Origin: Candidatus Rhodoblastus alkanivorans
GTDB lineage: Bacteria > Pseudomonadota > Alphaproteobacteria > Rhizobiales > Beijerinckiaceae
Length of the DNA stretch: 64,000 nucleotides
Assembly (NCBI RefSeq): GCF_022760755.1
Contig: NZ_JAIVFP010000001.1
Location: 3,824,001-3,888,000, forward strand
Direction: 5' to 3'
Shown: in pieces, positions 1 to 8,090 of the stretch
Position numbering within the stretch: the first letter of the stretch is position 1
Layout: each line of letters opens with the position of its first letter
Translations under genes and position numbers: made by a program
The notes under the pieces: model-generated
Databases searched by the model: none
What the model was told of the DNA's origin: nothing
What the model saw: only the letters and a program-made list of their open reading frames with translations

Positions 1-814
1 AATTCTTGTAGAGCAGGTCGGTGATCTCGGCCGCGGACATCTTCTTTTCGCTCATCAGATAGAGCACGACGCCGGGATCGAGCTGGCCGCAGCGTGTGCC
101 CATCGGCAAGCCGTCGAGGGCGGTGAAGCCCATGGTCGAGGCGACCGATCTGCCGGCGTTGATCGCGCAGAGCGAGGCGCCATTGCCGAGATGGGCGACG
201 ATCACCTTGCCGCGCGCCAGCACCGGCTCCTCATAGCGCAGGATGCGGTGAATGAATTCGTAGGACAGGCCGTGGAAGCCGTAACGGCGCACGCCTTCGT
301 CGTAATATTGGCGCGGCAGCGCGAAAGTGTCGGCGATGAACGGATGCTTGCGGTGGAAGGCGGTGTCGAAACAGGCGACCTGGGCGGCGTGCGGGAAAGC
401 GTGGATCGCCGCCTCGACGCCGGCGAGGTTATAGGGCTGGTGCAAAGGCGCCAATGGTTCGAGCGCCTTGAGGTCCTTGAAGGTTTCCGTCGTCACCAGC
501 ACCGGCTGCGCATAATTCGGGCCGCCATGGACGACACGATGGCCGACGCCGACGACATTGGCGCCCGGCAATTGATCTTCCATCCAGTCCAGCACCGCCG
601 TCAGCGCCATTTTGTGATCGACGGCGGCGTGGGTCTGATCGAGCACGAAATGGGTCTTTTCGCCGCCGGATTTTCTGGCCGAAAAGGTCGCCTTGCCGCC
701 AATGCCGTCGATCAGGCCGCTGGCAAGCGGGGTCAGCTTGCCCTCGGCGATTTCCTGGGCCGAAAATTTGACCGACGACGAACCGGCGTTGATGGTCAGG
801 ATGATGTCGCCCAT
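1..814 (-). CDS. ackA: Acetate kinase (partial, C-terminus beyond window)
   Basis: Interconverts acetyl phosphate and acetate with ADP/ATP in the cytoplasm. Reading the minus strand from the ATG at 814 gives MGDIILTINAGSSSVKF, the classic N-terminal phosphate-binding motif of the ASKHA acetate/propionate kinase family. Further in are GHRVVHGG, a YGFHGLSYEFI segment and AHLGNGASLCA, all signatures of AckA. About 271 codons are present of the usual ~400, so the last third lies off the left edge. It sits 41 bp downstream of the phosphotransacetylase-type gene on the same strand, so the two form an acyl-CoA to acyl-phosphate to acid pair yielding ATP. Butyrate or propionate as substrate cannot be excluded. 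Confidence 0.95.
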   Translation of the reverse strand, partial: MGDIILTINAGSSSVKFSAQEIAEGKLTPLASGLIDGIGGKATFSARKSGGEKTHFVLDQTHAAVDHKMALTAVLDWMEDQLPGANVVGVGHRVVHGGPNYAQPVLVTTETFKDLKALEPLAPLHQPYNLAGVEAAIHAFPHAAQVACFDTAFHRKHPFIADTFALPRQYYDEGVRRYGFHGLSYEFIHRILRYEEPVLARGKVIVAHLGNGASLCAINAGRSVASTMGFTALDGLPMGTRCGQLDPGVVLYLMSEKKMSAAEITDLLYKN

Positions 815-855
815 ATTTGTCCTCGATTTTCCGACGATCACCGCGCCAGCCGCGA

Positions 856-2286
856 TCATTCGGCCGCGAGCGCCTCGTCGGACGCCGCGCCGGTAAAGGC
901 GCGGCCGTGCTGGCGCCAATAAGCATAGAGCTGGGCCAAAGCGCAGGACACGAGGCGCGCCTTCTCATTGTCGGCCCGGCTCGTCAGCATGACCGGGGCC
1001 GAAGCGCCGACGACGAGGCCGGCGGCCTCGGCATGGGCGACGAAGGTGAGTTCCTTCGCCAGCATGTTGCCGGATTCGAGATTGGGGGCGATCAGCACAT
1101 TGGCGTGGCCGGCGACCAGCGAGGCTATGCCCTTGGTGCGCGCCGCGTCGACGTCGATGGCGTTGTCCATGGCGAGCGGGCCATCCACCACGCCGCCGCG
1201 AATCTGGCCGCGCTCGGCCATTTTCGACAGAATCGCCGCGTCGAGCGTGGAGGCGATCGCCGGATTGATGACCTCGACGGCGGACAGGACGCCGACCTTC
1301 GGATCGACGCCGCAGGCGAGCGCCAGATCGATCGCGTTCTGAACGATGTCCACCTTGGTCAGGAGGTCGGGCGCGATATTGATCGCGGCGTCGGAGACGA
1401 ACAGCAGATCGTCGAGGGTCAGCGTATCGAGCACGAAGACATGGCTGATGCGGCGCCCCGCGCGCAGGCCGCCGTCCTTTTTCACCACGGCGGCGAGCAG
1501 GTCGTCGGAGTGGATGTCTCCCTTCATGACCGCGCCGGCCTCGCCCGCCCGGACCATGGCGACCGCCTTGTCGGCGGCGGCGCGGTGGTCCTTCTCCTCG
1601 ACCAGCTTGAACTGGGAAATATCGGCGTCAAGCTCCCTGGCGGCGGCGGCGATGCGCTCCGGGTCGCCGATGAAGATCGGCTCGATCAGTCCCCTCTCGA
1701 ACGCCAGCAGCGGACCGCCCAGCGAATTGTGGTCTTCCGGGCAGACCACGACGGTTTTCAGGCGCGGGAGTTGCGCGGCGAGGTTGATGAGATGCGGGAA
1801 CTGCTCCTTCTCCTCCAGGATCAGCGCCGGCAATTCGCGCACCGGGGTCTCGACATTGCGGGTCGGCGCGCTCACCACCGCCAGGCCCTTGCAGACCGAC
1901 TCGCCCTTGCCGTTGACGACAACGGTGTCGAAGACCACGACCGGTTCGGCGCGCTTTTCCTTGCACGTCACCGTAACGCGCAGCTTGTCGCCGACATGGA
2001 CGCGATGCGGGAACTGGAAATTCTGCTCGATATAAAGCGTGCCCGGGCCAGGCAGGATATTGCCGAGCACCGCCGAGATCAGCGAGCCGACCCACATCGA
2101 AGGCGCGATCGGCGCCTCGGTCGCCTTCTCGCCTTCCACCAGCGGCAGCATCAACGGATTGGTGTTGCCTGAGACATGGGCGAACAGCAGGAGGTCGCGA
2201 TCCGAACAAGTGCGCTCGATCGAAGCCGTATCTCCGACTTGAAGCTGAGCCCAGGTCTTGTTGGTGATGGTTTTCGCCGTTTTCAT
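856..2286 (-). CDS. Bifunctional MaoC-domain / phosphate acetyl(butyryl)transferase
   Basis: 476 residues from the ATG at 2286, which is preceded by a GGAGAGGCGAGCC stretch. Residues ~1-140 are a MaoC hot-dog domain (TWAQLQVGDTASIERT). The rest is a phosphotransacetylase/phosphate butyryltransferase domain with HNSLGGPLLAFERG, the GDIHSDDLLAAVVKK and HVFVLDT region, and a C-terminal APVMLTSRAD motif. It should transfer acyl groups between CoA and phosphate, supplying ackA immediately downstream. The domain order matches proteins usually called bifunctional enoyl-CoA hydratase/phosphate acetyltransferase. The MaoC signature here reads SGNTNPLML, where active hydratases have Asp and His, so the hydratase half may be inactive. 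The longer in-frame extension to 2391 has no convincing start. Confidence 0.9.
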   Translation of the reverse strand: MKTAKTITNKTWAQLQVGDTASIERTCSDRDLLLFAHVSGNTNPLMLPLVEGEKATEAPIAPSMWVGSLISAVLGNILPGPGTLYIEQNFQFPHRVHVGDKLRVTVTCKEKRAEPVVVFDTVVVNGKGESVCKGLAVVSAPTRNVETPVRELPALILEEKEQFPHLINLAAQLPRLKTVVVCPEDHNSLGGPLLAFERGLIEPIFIGDPERIAAAARELDADISQFKLVEEKDHRAAADKAVAMVRAGEAGAVMKGDIHSDDLLAAVVKKDGGLRAGRRISHVFVLDTLTLDDLLFVSDAAINIAPDLLTKVDIVQNAIDLALACGVDPKVGVLSAVEVINPAIASTLDAAILSKMAERGQIRGGVVDGPLAMDNAIDVDAARTKGIASLVAGHANVLIAPNLESGNMLAKELTFVAHAEAAGLVVGASAPVMLTSRADNEKARLVSCALAQLYAYWRQHGRAFTGAASDEALAAE

Positions 2287-2440
2287 GGCTCGCCTCTCCT
2301 TGGAAAGGTCATCGTAAGGCCGATCCGCCCCGGCGGTCGTCCCGCCGTGATCGACGCGCCGCCGGCCGGAGCCCCTTTCGCTGCACTGCAATATACCTTA
2401 GCCAACGTGACGCTCGCGTGAAAACGCTTTCTGACATTTG

Positions 2441-2496
2441 AAGATCATGATCTTTTCCGCAAACCCGATTCCGCTTTTCGCGATCATGATGTAGTT
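2441..2496. repeat. Rhizobiales-type palindromic intergenic repeat
   Basis: The gap between the phosphotransacetylase and helicase genes holds a perfect 14-bp palindrome (AAGATCATGATCTT, 2441-2454). About 25 bp later comes a second GCGATCATGATG half, with A/C/T-rich arms between them. The arrangement resembles the short extragenic palindromes scattered through Rhizobiales genomes. It may act as a transcript 3' structure for the helicase side or be simple repeat DNA. No copy number can be assessed here. Confidence 0.5.
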
Positions 2497-2552
2497 CATT
2501 GTTTTAACGTATGTTCTTGTCAAGAAAGTCTGTAACTCTTTGGGAATATGCG

Positions 2553-3647
2553 CTAGATCACGACGGTCAAATCCTTCGCGGCGCGGGTGACGCCGGTGTA
2601 GAGCCAGCGCTCGCGATTCTCGCGGAACGCCCAGCTCTCGTCGAACAGAACCACCTTATCCCATTGCGAACCCTGCGCCTTGTGCACGGTCAAAGCGTAG
2701 CCATAGTCGAATTCGTCCGAATCGCGCCGCTGGGCGAAGGAGACGCTTTCCTCATTGCCGTCCAGCAGCGCCGGCAGCACCCCGACCCTGATCGCCTTGG
2801 CGCCCGGCGCCTCTTCGGCGGTCAGACTCATGCGATAGCGCGCCCGCCGCACGCCCGAGGCCTTATGAACCCGGAAAATGGCGCCATTGAGCAGGCCCTT
2901 GGCCTTGTCGTTGCGCAGGCAGACCAGTTTCTCGCCGACTTCCGGCAAAATCTCCTTGAAGCCGAACAACTCGCGCAGGCGCCGGTTATAGGCGCGGCGC
3001 GTCTTGTTCAGCCCGACCAGAACCTGGTCGGCGGCCTTGACCAGATCGGCGTCGATCGCCGCACGCGGCATGACCCGCATCGCGCCGTGATCGCCCGGCG
3101 CCAGCCTTTCGCCCGCCCGCACCCGCATCGACAGCCGCACGATGGGATTGTCCGCCGCCTGGCGGTGGACCTCGGTCAGCATGATGTCGGGCGCCTGATC
3201 GGTGAAGAATCCGCCGCCTTTCACGGGCGGCAGCTGCGCCGGATCGCCGAGCACCAGAACCTTTTTCCCGAAGGACAAAAGGTCGCGGCCAAGTTCCTCG
3301 TCCACCATGGAGCATTCGTCGATGACGATCAGGCTCGCCTTTGACGCCGGACTGTCCTCGTTAAGGACGAAGCTCGGCTCCTCGCTGTCGAGGTCCTTGG
3401 GCCGATAGATCATGGAGTGGATGGTGCGCGCCTCGCCGCAGCCTTTTTCGCGCAGAACCAGAGCCGCCTTGCCGGTGAAGGCGCCGAACTGCACCTCGCC
3501 AGAGACATTTTCCGCGACATGGCGGGCGAGCGTGGTCTTGCCGGTCCCGGCATAGCCGAACAGGCGGAAGACCTGGGGACCGCCGGCCTCCGCCAGCCAG
3601 TCCGCGACCGCCGATAAAGCCTTGTCCTGTTGCGACGACCAGTCCAT
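2553..3647 (-). CDS. RecD-like ATP-dependent DNA helicase (AAA/UvrD_C_2)
   Basis: 364 residues from the ATG at 3647 (MDWSSQQDKALSAV). A Walker A motif, GYAGTGKTT, lies at about residue 30. Walker B is LIVIDECSMVDE, followed by motif III VLGDPAQLPPV. The C-terminal 1B/2B signature is YALTVHKAQGSQWDKVVLF, typical of RecD2/Dda-like superfamily 1B helicases. It is much shorter than RecD2 (about 700 aa) because it lacks the N-terminal HhH region, and it belongs to the compact family annotated as RecD-like helicase or exodeoxyribonuclease V subunit. RecB and RecC partners are not nearby, so a stand-alone repair or replication role is inferred. An in-frame start at 3689 is possible but less like the family. 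Confidence 0.85.
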   Translation of the reverse strand: MDWSSQQDKALSAVADWLAEAGGPQVFRLFGYAGTGKTTLARHVAENVSGEVQFGAFTGKAALVLREKGCGEARTIHSMIYRPKDLDSEEPSFVLNEDSPASKASLIVIDECSMVDEELGRDLLSFGKKVLVLGDPAQLPPVKGGGFFTDQAPDIMLTEVHRQAADNPIVRLSMRVRAGERLAPGDHGAMRVMPRAAIDADLVKAADQVLVGLNKTRRAYNRRLRELFGFKEILPEVGEKLVCLRNDKAKGLLNGAIFRVHKASGVRRARYRMSLTAEEAPGAKAIRVGVLPALLDGNEESVSFAQRRDSDEFDYGYALTVHKAQGSQWDKVVLFDESWAFRENRERWLYTGVTRAAKDLTVVI

Positions 3648-3826
3648 TCCTGCCCCAAGCTCCGCGTCATGAGAACTTTTATAGAACAACTGTGAAAGAT
3701 GCGCGAGCGGCGCCGGAAATCACTTGCGAGAAAATCACTTGCGGGAAAATCCTTGGCGCCGCCCGAAACCAAAGCCGACGGCGAAGGTTAAAGCACTGCG
3801 CGCTTCCGCGCGGGAGGGAGAGCACA

Positions 3827-4270
3827 ATGGCCGCCTATACGATCAAAGTTCTGGAAGCCGCCGTCGCCCATAACACCGGCGGCCGCAACGGCCATTCCGA
3901 AACCGAGGACGGCACGGTCAGCGTCGATCTCTCGGTGCGCAAGGGCATGGGCGGGCCCGGCCTGCCCGGCACGACCACGCCCGAACATCTGTTCGCCGCC
4001 GGCTATGCCGCCTGTTTCGGCGGCGCGGTCGATTTCGTCGCCTCCCAGCACAAGGTCAAGATTCCCGACGCGAAAGTGACTTGCAAGGTTTCGGTCGGTC
4101 CGCGCGACGGCGGCGGCTTCGGGATCGGCGTCGAGATGAAAGTGACGTCGAAGAGCCTCCCGACCGCCGAATTGCGCAAGATCGTCGAAGAAGCCCACGA
4201 AATGGTCTGCCCTTACAGCCACGCGACGCGGGGCAATATTCCGTTCCATCTGGAGGTCGAGGGGACCTAA
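3827..4270 (+). CDS. ohr: Organic hydroperoxide resistance protein Ohr/OsmC family
   Basis: 147 residues, preceded by a GGGAGGGAG ribosome-binding site about 7 bases before the ATG. The thiol peroxidase cysteines are both present, in [11 protein letters not shown] near residue 62 and in [13 protein letters not shown] near residue 125, together with the [13 protein letters not shown] signature. Ohr reduces organic hydroperoxides in the cytoplasm, with lipoylated partners as reductants. The length equals that of typical Ohr. It is convergent with rlmN, and their stops overlap by 4 bp. No OhrR repressor gene is seen next to it, so any regulator must lie elsewhere. Confidence 0.95.
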   Translation: MAAYTIKVLEAAVAHNTGGRNGHSETEDGTVSVDLSVRKGMGGPGLPGTTTPEHLFAAGYAACFGGAVDFVASQHKVKIPDAKVTCKVSVGPRDGGGFGIGVEMKVTSKSLPTAELRKIVEEAHEMVCPYSHATRGNIPFHLEVEGT

Positions 4271-5463
4271 TCCAGTTCCGCCGCCATCCGCGCGCGGGCG
4301 CGCAGCTTTTCCGTCTCGCTCTTGAGCTGGCCGCAGGCGGCGAGAATGTCGCGGCCGCGCGGGGTGCGCACCGGGCTGGCGTAACCGGCGTTGAAGACGA
4401 TGTCGGAGAATTTTTCGATTGTTCCCCAGTCCGAGCATTCATAAGGCGCGCCCGGCCAGGGATTGAAGGGTATCAGGTTGATCTTTGCCGGAATGCCCTT
4501 GAGCAGCCGCACCAGTTCGCGCGCCTCAGCCGGAGAATCGTTGACGCCCTTCAGCATCACATATTCAAAAGTGATCCGCCGCGCATTGGAGGCGCCGGGA
4601 TAATCCCGGCAGGCCTGCAACAGCTCTTTGATCGGATATTTCTTGTTGAGCGGCACCAGCCGGTCGCGCAATTCATCGCGCACGGCATGCAGCGAAATCG
4701 CCAGAGCGGCGCCGGATTCGGCGCCGAGCCGCTCGATTTCCGGAACCACGCCCGAGGTCGAGACGGTGATCCGGCGTTTCGACAGCGACAGCCCGTCGCC
4801 ATCGGAAAAAATCTCCACCGCGTCGCGGACATTCTCGAAATTATAAAGCGGCTCGCCCATGCCCATGAAGACGATGTTGGACACCGCGCGCACCCCCTCG
4901 CCCGAGGGAATGAGCCCATTGTCGGGCGGCGTGAGGCCGGGAAAATCGCCCAGTCTTTCGCGCGCCACAATGAGTTGGCTGACTATTTCCGGCGTCGTCA
5001 GATTGCGAACCAGTCTCTGCGTGCCGGTATGACAAAAAGTGCAGTTGAGGGTGCAGCCGACCTGGCTCGACACGCAAAGCGTGCCGCGATCGGCCTCGGG
5101 AATATAGACGCATTCCACTTCCGCGCCCTTGTCGAATTTGTCGACCGGCGCCATGCGGATCAACCATTTTCGCGTGCCGTCGGCGGAAACCTGCTCCTCG
5201 ACGACCTCGGCGCGCGCCAACGAGAAATGCTCGGCCAGTTTCTGGCGCATGGCCTTGGAAACATTGAGCATGGCGTCGAAATTCCGCACGCCGTGGAAAT
5301 AGATCCAGTGCCAGAGCTGGGAGACGCGCATGCGGATTTCGCGCTCGGGCGTCCCGATTTCGCGCAACGCGTCGGCGAGCCCCGCCCGGGTCAATCCGAC
5401 CAGCGAAGGTTTTGAGGGCGCATTGGAAAAAGATTCAGGCGCGGCCTGCTCCGCCAGCGACAT
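4267..5463 (-). CDS. rlmN: 23S rRNA (adenine-C2)-methyltransferase RlmN
   Basis: 398 residues from the ATG at 5463 ([11 protein letters not shown]), chosen because AAGGA lies just upstream; the longer frame to 5535 begins with TTG and no site. It is a radical SAM enzyme that methylates C2 of A2503 in 23S rRNA and A37 in some tRNAs. The cluster motif [11 protein letters not shown] (CxxxCxxC) is at about residue 140. [15 protein letters not shown] binds SAM, and the methyl-carrying cysteine lies in the C-terminal [12 protein letters not shown]. The length matches alphaproteobacterial RlmN. It appears to be a single-gene unit converging on ohr. Confidence 0.96.
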   Translation of the reverse strand: MSLAEQAAPESFSNAPSKPSLVGLTRAGLADALREIGTPEREIRMRVSQLWHWIYFHGVRNFDAMLNVSKAMRQKLAEHFSLARAEVVEEQVSADGTRKWLIRMAPVDKFDKGAEVECVYIPEADRGTLCVSSQVGCTLNCTFCHTGTQRLVRNLTTPEIVSQLIVARERLGDFPGLTPPDNGLIPSGEGVRAVSNIVFMGMGEPLYNFENVRDAVEIFSDGDGLSLSKRRITVSTSGVVPEIERLGAESGAALAISLHAVRDELRDRLVPLNKKYPIKELLQACRDYPGASNARRITFEYVMLKGVNDSPAEARELVRLLKGIPAKINLIPFNPWPGAPYECSDWGTIEKFSDIVFNAGYASPVRTPRGRDILAACGQLKSETEKLRARARMAAELD

Positions 5464-5535
5464 GGCGTCCTTAATTTTGTTGGAAAACGGAAGAGCGCTC
5501 AATAGCACAAAAGCCGCGCCGGGGGAACTTTCCAA

Positions 5536-5779
5536 ACATCGGGTCGTGTTTCAGCTCGAATTGCCGTTTGGGCGTCGAAGGAGCGTGGGCTCAAGGCCGG
5601 GACGCGGACGGCCAACCGCCGGGTGAAAAAGGCAAGGTCTGGCAAAGTGATTTTTGAGCGAGATCGTTCGGCGCCGAAGGCCGAACGGGAGTCCCTTGCG
5701 ATGCGCCCGATTCCCTCCGCCCTTGTGGGGAGGGAGTCGGCGCCGACGATTTTGGGCGCTGGCAGGCGCCTTGGGTGTA
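5536..5779. other. Intergenic stretch with several GC-rich hairpins
   Basis: The 244 bp between the PhnA-like gene and rlmN contain no credible gene. Three small dyads are visible: GTTCGGC/GCCGAAC near 5669-5689, CCCTCC/GGAGGG near 5711-5732, and GGCGC/GCGCC near 5756-5771. The last lies just past the PhnA-like stop and may help end that transcript. None has a clear T-tract. Confidence 0.4.
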
Positions 5780-6085
5780 TCAGCGCTTGCGGACGAACTC
5801 GGTGCGCAGAACAAGACCCTTGATCCCCTCGTAACGGCAGTCGATCTCCTGGTCGTTATCGGTAAGCCGGATCGACCTGATGACCGTGCCCTGCTTCAGG
5901 GTCTGATTTGCCCCCTTCACCTTCAAGTCCTTGATGAGGGTAACGGAGTCCCCATCGGCGAGGACATTCCCAGCCGCATCGCGGACTTTGGCCTGATCGC
6001 TTTTGGCCGACGCGGCTATTTCTCCAGCCGGACGCCATTCTCCGGTCGCTTCGTCGTACACATAGTCATCATTTTCGTCGGCCAT
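5780..6085 (-). CDS. PhnA-like protein lacking the zinc ribbon
   Basis: 101 residues from the ATG at 6085, preceded by GGAGACGGAT. The C-terminal ~65 residues match the PhnA SH3-like domain: VRDAAGNVLADGDSVTLIKD, then LKVKGANQTLKQGT, then CRYEGIKGLVLRTEFVRKR. PhnA proteins were named from the phosphonate cluster of E. coli, but their biochemical role is unsettled. The N-terminal region (DDYVYDEATGEWRPAGE) aligns by position with the usual zinc ribbon but has none of its four cysteines. A second start at 6097 would add METD. It is a lone gene with no phosphonate genes nearby. Confidence 0.8.
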   Translation of the reverse strand: MADENDDYVYDEATGEWRPAGEIAASAKSDQAKVRDAAGNVLADGDSVTLIKDLKVKGANQTLKQGTVIRSIRLTDNDQEIDCRYEGIKGLVLRTEFVRKR

Positions 6086-6544
6086 ATCCGTCTCCATCGT
6101 CGCACAAGAGCCTTCTCCCGGCTGGAGAGCCAATTGGCAAGAGCCAAACGACAATATCAGGACAGATATGCCCGGGCCATCTCCAGAGATAGGCTCTACG
6201 GCCCATGCCGCATCGGCAGGCTGGAGAATGCCCGCTATATCCATCCATGATGGTCGAAGGCATGCCGCCGCCGCGATGTCCGATTTCGAGAAACGGCCGA
6301 TTTCGGCTAAGCGACGGAGACGGATGCATCCTCGCTCTTGCCGCCTCCAGTCGGGGACTTCGGCATAGCGCCGATTTGAGCCCGTGACAGTTCCAACTGC
6401 GCGCGACCGCAAAAGTCATCGCCGTTCATATTTCAATCTCCGGTTGTCAAACCCGGTCAAAAACTGTGAAAAAAGAAGATATTTTTTACGATTTCTGGTC
6501 GATTTCGCGCAAAAACCGATCGATTTTCACCCCATTTCCACATC

Positions 6545-6562
6545 TGCAACCCTCAGGTTGCA
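6545..6562. promoter_or_regulatory. 18-bp inverted repeat, possible operator
   Basis: TGCAACC-CTCA-GGTTGCA is a perfect 7-bp dyad with a 4-base spacer. Its form suits a dimeric helix-turn-helix repressor or a MerR-type activator. It lies 460 bp from the PhnA-like start and 170 bp before the transposon. No regulator gene in the window is an obvious partner. Confidence 0.35.
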
Positions 6563-6721
6563 AGGACGTCGCACGACGCCAAAAAATGTTCGCGCGCGCC
6601 GAAATTTTCAAAAGCGCGCGCCCAGCGGTCCGCCGCAACCATAAAATTCATCGCCCCAACAATCCCTTATGTGAAAACGGCGTCTTGCCCCCTCCCCGTC
6701 GCCCGCGCGGCTTTTCATCGC

Positions 6722-6729
6722 CGATGTTT
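6722..6729. repeat. Left copy of 8-bp target-site duplication
   Basis: CGATGTTT directly abuts the left transposon end and is repeated exactly at 9473-9480 after the right end. Removing the element and one copy restores continuous intergenic DNA. Confidence 0.9.
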
Positions 6730-6798
6730 GGGACCTATATACGTGCTTGACCTAAATCCAAAAAAGGCCTAGAGTCTTCTCAATGGGGGAGACGCGCC

Positions 6799-7710
6799 GT
6801 GGTCACGAATTTCGACAGCCTCTTTGATCTGATGGACGCATTCAAGGACGAACAGGCTTGTATCAACCATCTTCGCGCGATTCGCTGGGCTGACGGTGAA
6901 TTCTGCCCCCACTGCGGCGCCAACAAGATTTATCACTTCAGCGACCGTAAGACGTTTAAATGCGGCGACTGCAAGGCTCGCTTTTCGATCAAGGTAGGGA
7001 CCATCTTTGAGGATACGAAACTCCCGCTCCGCAAATGGTTCATGGCTATTTGGATGATTACCAATCACCCGAAGGGCATCGCCTCTGTTACGCTCGCCAA
7101 GGATCTGAAAATCACTCAGAAGTCCGCGTGGTTTGTCCTGCATCGCCTGCGCCACGCGGCCCGCACGAATTCGTTCAATGCGCCGCTCAAAGGCGAGGTC
7201 CAAAGCGATACCACCTATATCGGAGGCAAACAGCACAATAAACACGCCGATAAACGCGAGGTCGGTTCGCATGGCGGCGCCAAGATGGAAACGTTGCTCG
7301 GCGTCGTGGAGACTGGGGGCGAGCTTCGCATTGCCCATACCGAGAACCGCAAGATCGGGACGACGCAGGACGTAATCCTTCCGAACGTCGAGCAGGGTTC
7401 GATCCTCGTTACTGACGAAGGTGGCGAATTCAGAGGGCTCGAACGTGATTATGTCCATATCACCATCAACCATAAGAAGGGCGAATATGCCCGCGACGGC
7501 TTCCACACGAATTCGATTGAGTCTGTTTGGGCGCTCTTGAAGCGCCAGATCGTCGGAATTCATCATTGGGTTTCACCCAAACATTTGCAAAAATACGCGA
7601 ATGAAATGGCTTGGCGCTATAATCGCCGCGACATGAAGCCGTCGCCGCGCATGAATGATCTGTTCGCCTGCGTCGAGGGCCGTCTTCGCTATCGGGAACT
7701 GATCGCGTGA
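6799..7710 (+). CDS. IS1595-family (ISXO2-like) transposase
   Basis: 303 residues with a GTG start 69 bp inside the left end, preceded by GGGGGAGA. The N-terminal zinc ribbon has CPHCGANK at ~34 and CGDCKARF at ~54, as in ISXO2-type transposases. The catalytic domain shows VQSDTTYIGG (first Asp) and LVTDEGGEF (second acidic position). The HTNSIESVWALLKR motif supplies the H-N-E portion of the DDE-like active site. The frame is intact and of normal family length, so transposition activity is plausible. The last bases, GTGA, overlap the start of the following small gene, so the two are translated in tandem. Confidence 0.95.
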   Translation: MVTNFDSLFDLMDAFKDEQACINHLRAIRWADGEFCPHCGANKIYHFSDRKTFKCGDCKARFSIKVGTIFEDTKLPLRKWFMAIWMITNHPKGIASVTLAKDLKITQKSAWFVLHRLRHAARTNSFNAPLKGEVQSDTTYIGGKQHNKHADKREVGSHGGAKMETLLGVVETGGELRIAHTENRKIGTTQDVILPNVEQGSILVTDEGGEFRGLERDYVHITINHKKGEYARDGFHTNSIESVWALLKRQIVGIHHWVSPKHLQKYANEMAWRYNRRDMKPSPRMNDLFACVEGRLRYRELIA

Positions 7711-7898
7711 CCAATAAGGGGAAAAAGTTGGAGCCACCGCTCAGGCTCGATATGAGCTTTGGGGAAGCTTTGGGCCGGTTTGCTCGGACAGACCCGAAAG
7801 AAGTCGAAGATGGGATCGCGCGGTCAAAAACAAAAAAACCGCCGGAGGAAAGCCCCCGGCGGCGAGTCGCTAAACCAAAAGGCTCACTTGGGAAGTGA
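7707..7898 (+). CDS. Small protein coupled to the transposase
   Basis: 63 residues starting at a GTG that overlaps the transposase stop in a GTGA tetranucleotide. The N-terminal half (LRLDMSFGEALGRFARTDPK) resembles short proteins often seen beside mobile or toxin-antitoxin genes in alphaproteobacteria. The C-terminal half is Lys/Arg/Pro-rich and disordered. Its function is unknown. Overlap with the transposase suggests an accessory or dosage role in transposition. Its 3' end runs antisense to the terminator of the 27-aa gene on the other strand, so the last ~20 codons may be constrained by that hairpin. Confidence 0.65.
   Translation: MTNKGKKLEPPLRLDMSFGEALGRFARTDPKEVEDGIARSKTKKPPEESPRRRVAKPKGSLGK
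7831..7862 (-). terminator. Rho-independent terminator of the 27-aa gene
   Basis: On the minus strand, CCGCCGG (7862-7856) pairs with CCGGCGG (7845-7839), and a run of seven T residues follows. It lies 21 bp past the stop of the short minus-strand gene and is a textbook intrinsic terminator. It also lies inside the plus-strand 63-aa frame. Confidence 0.8.
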
Positions 7899-7967
7899 GC
7901 GATAGTGGCTCCTGACATGCTCGATGCGCCCGTAACGAATGCGAGTGTAGTCAGTTACGTAGACCAT
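7884..7967 (-). CDS. 27-residue antisense micro-protein in the transposon
   Basis: The frame reads MVYVTDYTRIRYGRIEHVRS and ends HYRSLPK before TGA at 7886-7884. An AGGAG Shine-Dalgarno sits 8 bases before the ATG, and a strong intrinsic terminator follows 21 bp after the stop, so both ends of a transcription unit are visible. The peptide is basic, with four Tyr and five Arg, and has no membrane segment. The Shine-Dalgarno is part of a small hairpin (7972-7990), suggesting controlled translation. No family is recognised. It could be a transposition regulator, a leader peptide, or a decoy frame over a small RNA. Confidence 0.6.
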   Translation of the reverse strand: MVYVTDYTRIRYGRIEHVRSHYRSLPK

Positions 7968-7971
7968 ATTC

Positions 7972-8000
7972 AGCTCCTATGATTGGAGCCTTGAACAAGG
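7972..8000 (-). promoter_or_regulatory. Hairpin masking the 27-aa gene's ribosome-binding site
   Basis: On the minus strand, GGCTCC (7990-7985) can pair with AGGAGC (7978-7973) across a 6-base loop, hiding the Shine-Dalgarno. Just upstream, CCTTG/CAAGG (8000-7989) forms a second short dyad that would compete for the same bases. The arrangement resembles translational attenuation. Confidence 0.5.
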
Positions 8001-8090
8001 AGTCGTGATCCTATATACTTATTACGCGATTACGGGCGGACCCCGCTCACCCACCAGGCACCTCACAAGTTTTGGTGGACCCGCAAAACC

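Larger units (their letters stand above)
6098..6729. other. Long intergenic region before the IS1595 transposon
   Basis: About 630 bp without a supportable gene; the short frames here have no family features. It includes an AT-richer stretch near 6440-6540, unlike the surroundings. It also has an 18-bp dyad at 6545-6562 and G+C-rich runs near 6590-6620. It probably holds the promoter of the PhnA-like gene. At its right edge lies the 8-bp target site (CGATGTTT, 6722-6729) duplicated by the transposon. Confidence 0.5.

Noticed and set aside
4081-5415. Long plus-strand open frame opposite rlmN
   Set aside because: It is the antisense shadow of rlmN in high-GC DNA, with Arg/Ala/Gly-rich content and no domain.
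8008-8030. CCTATATAC near 8013 as an internal transposon end
   Set aside because: Only about 9 bases match the end repeat, the orientation is direct to the left end, and there is no duplication; the 9472 end fits far better.
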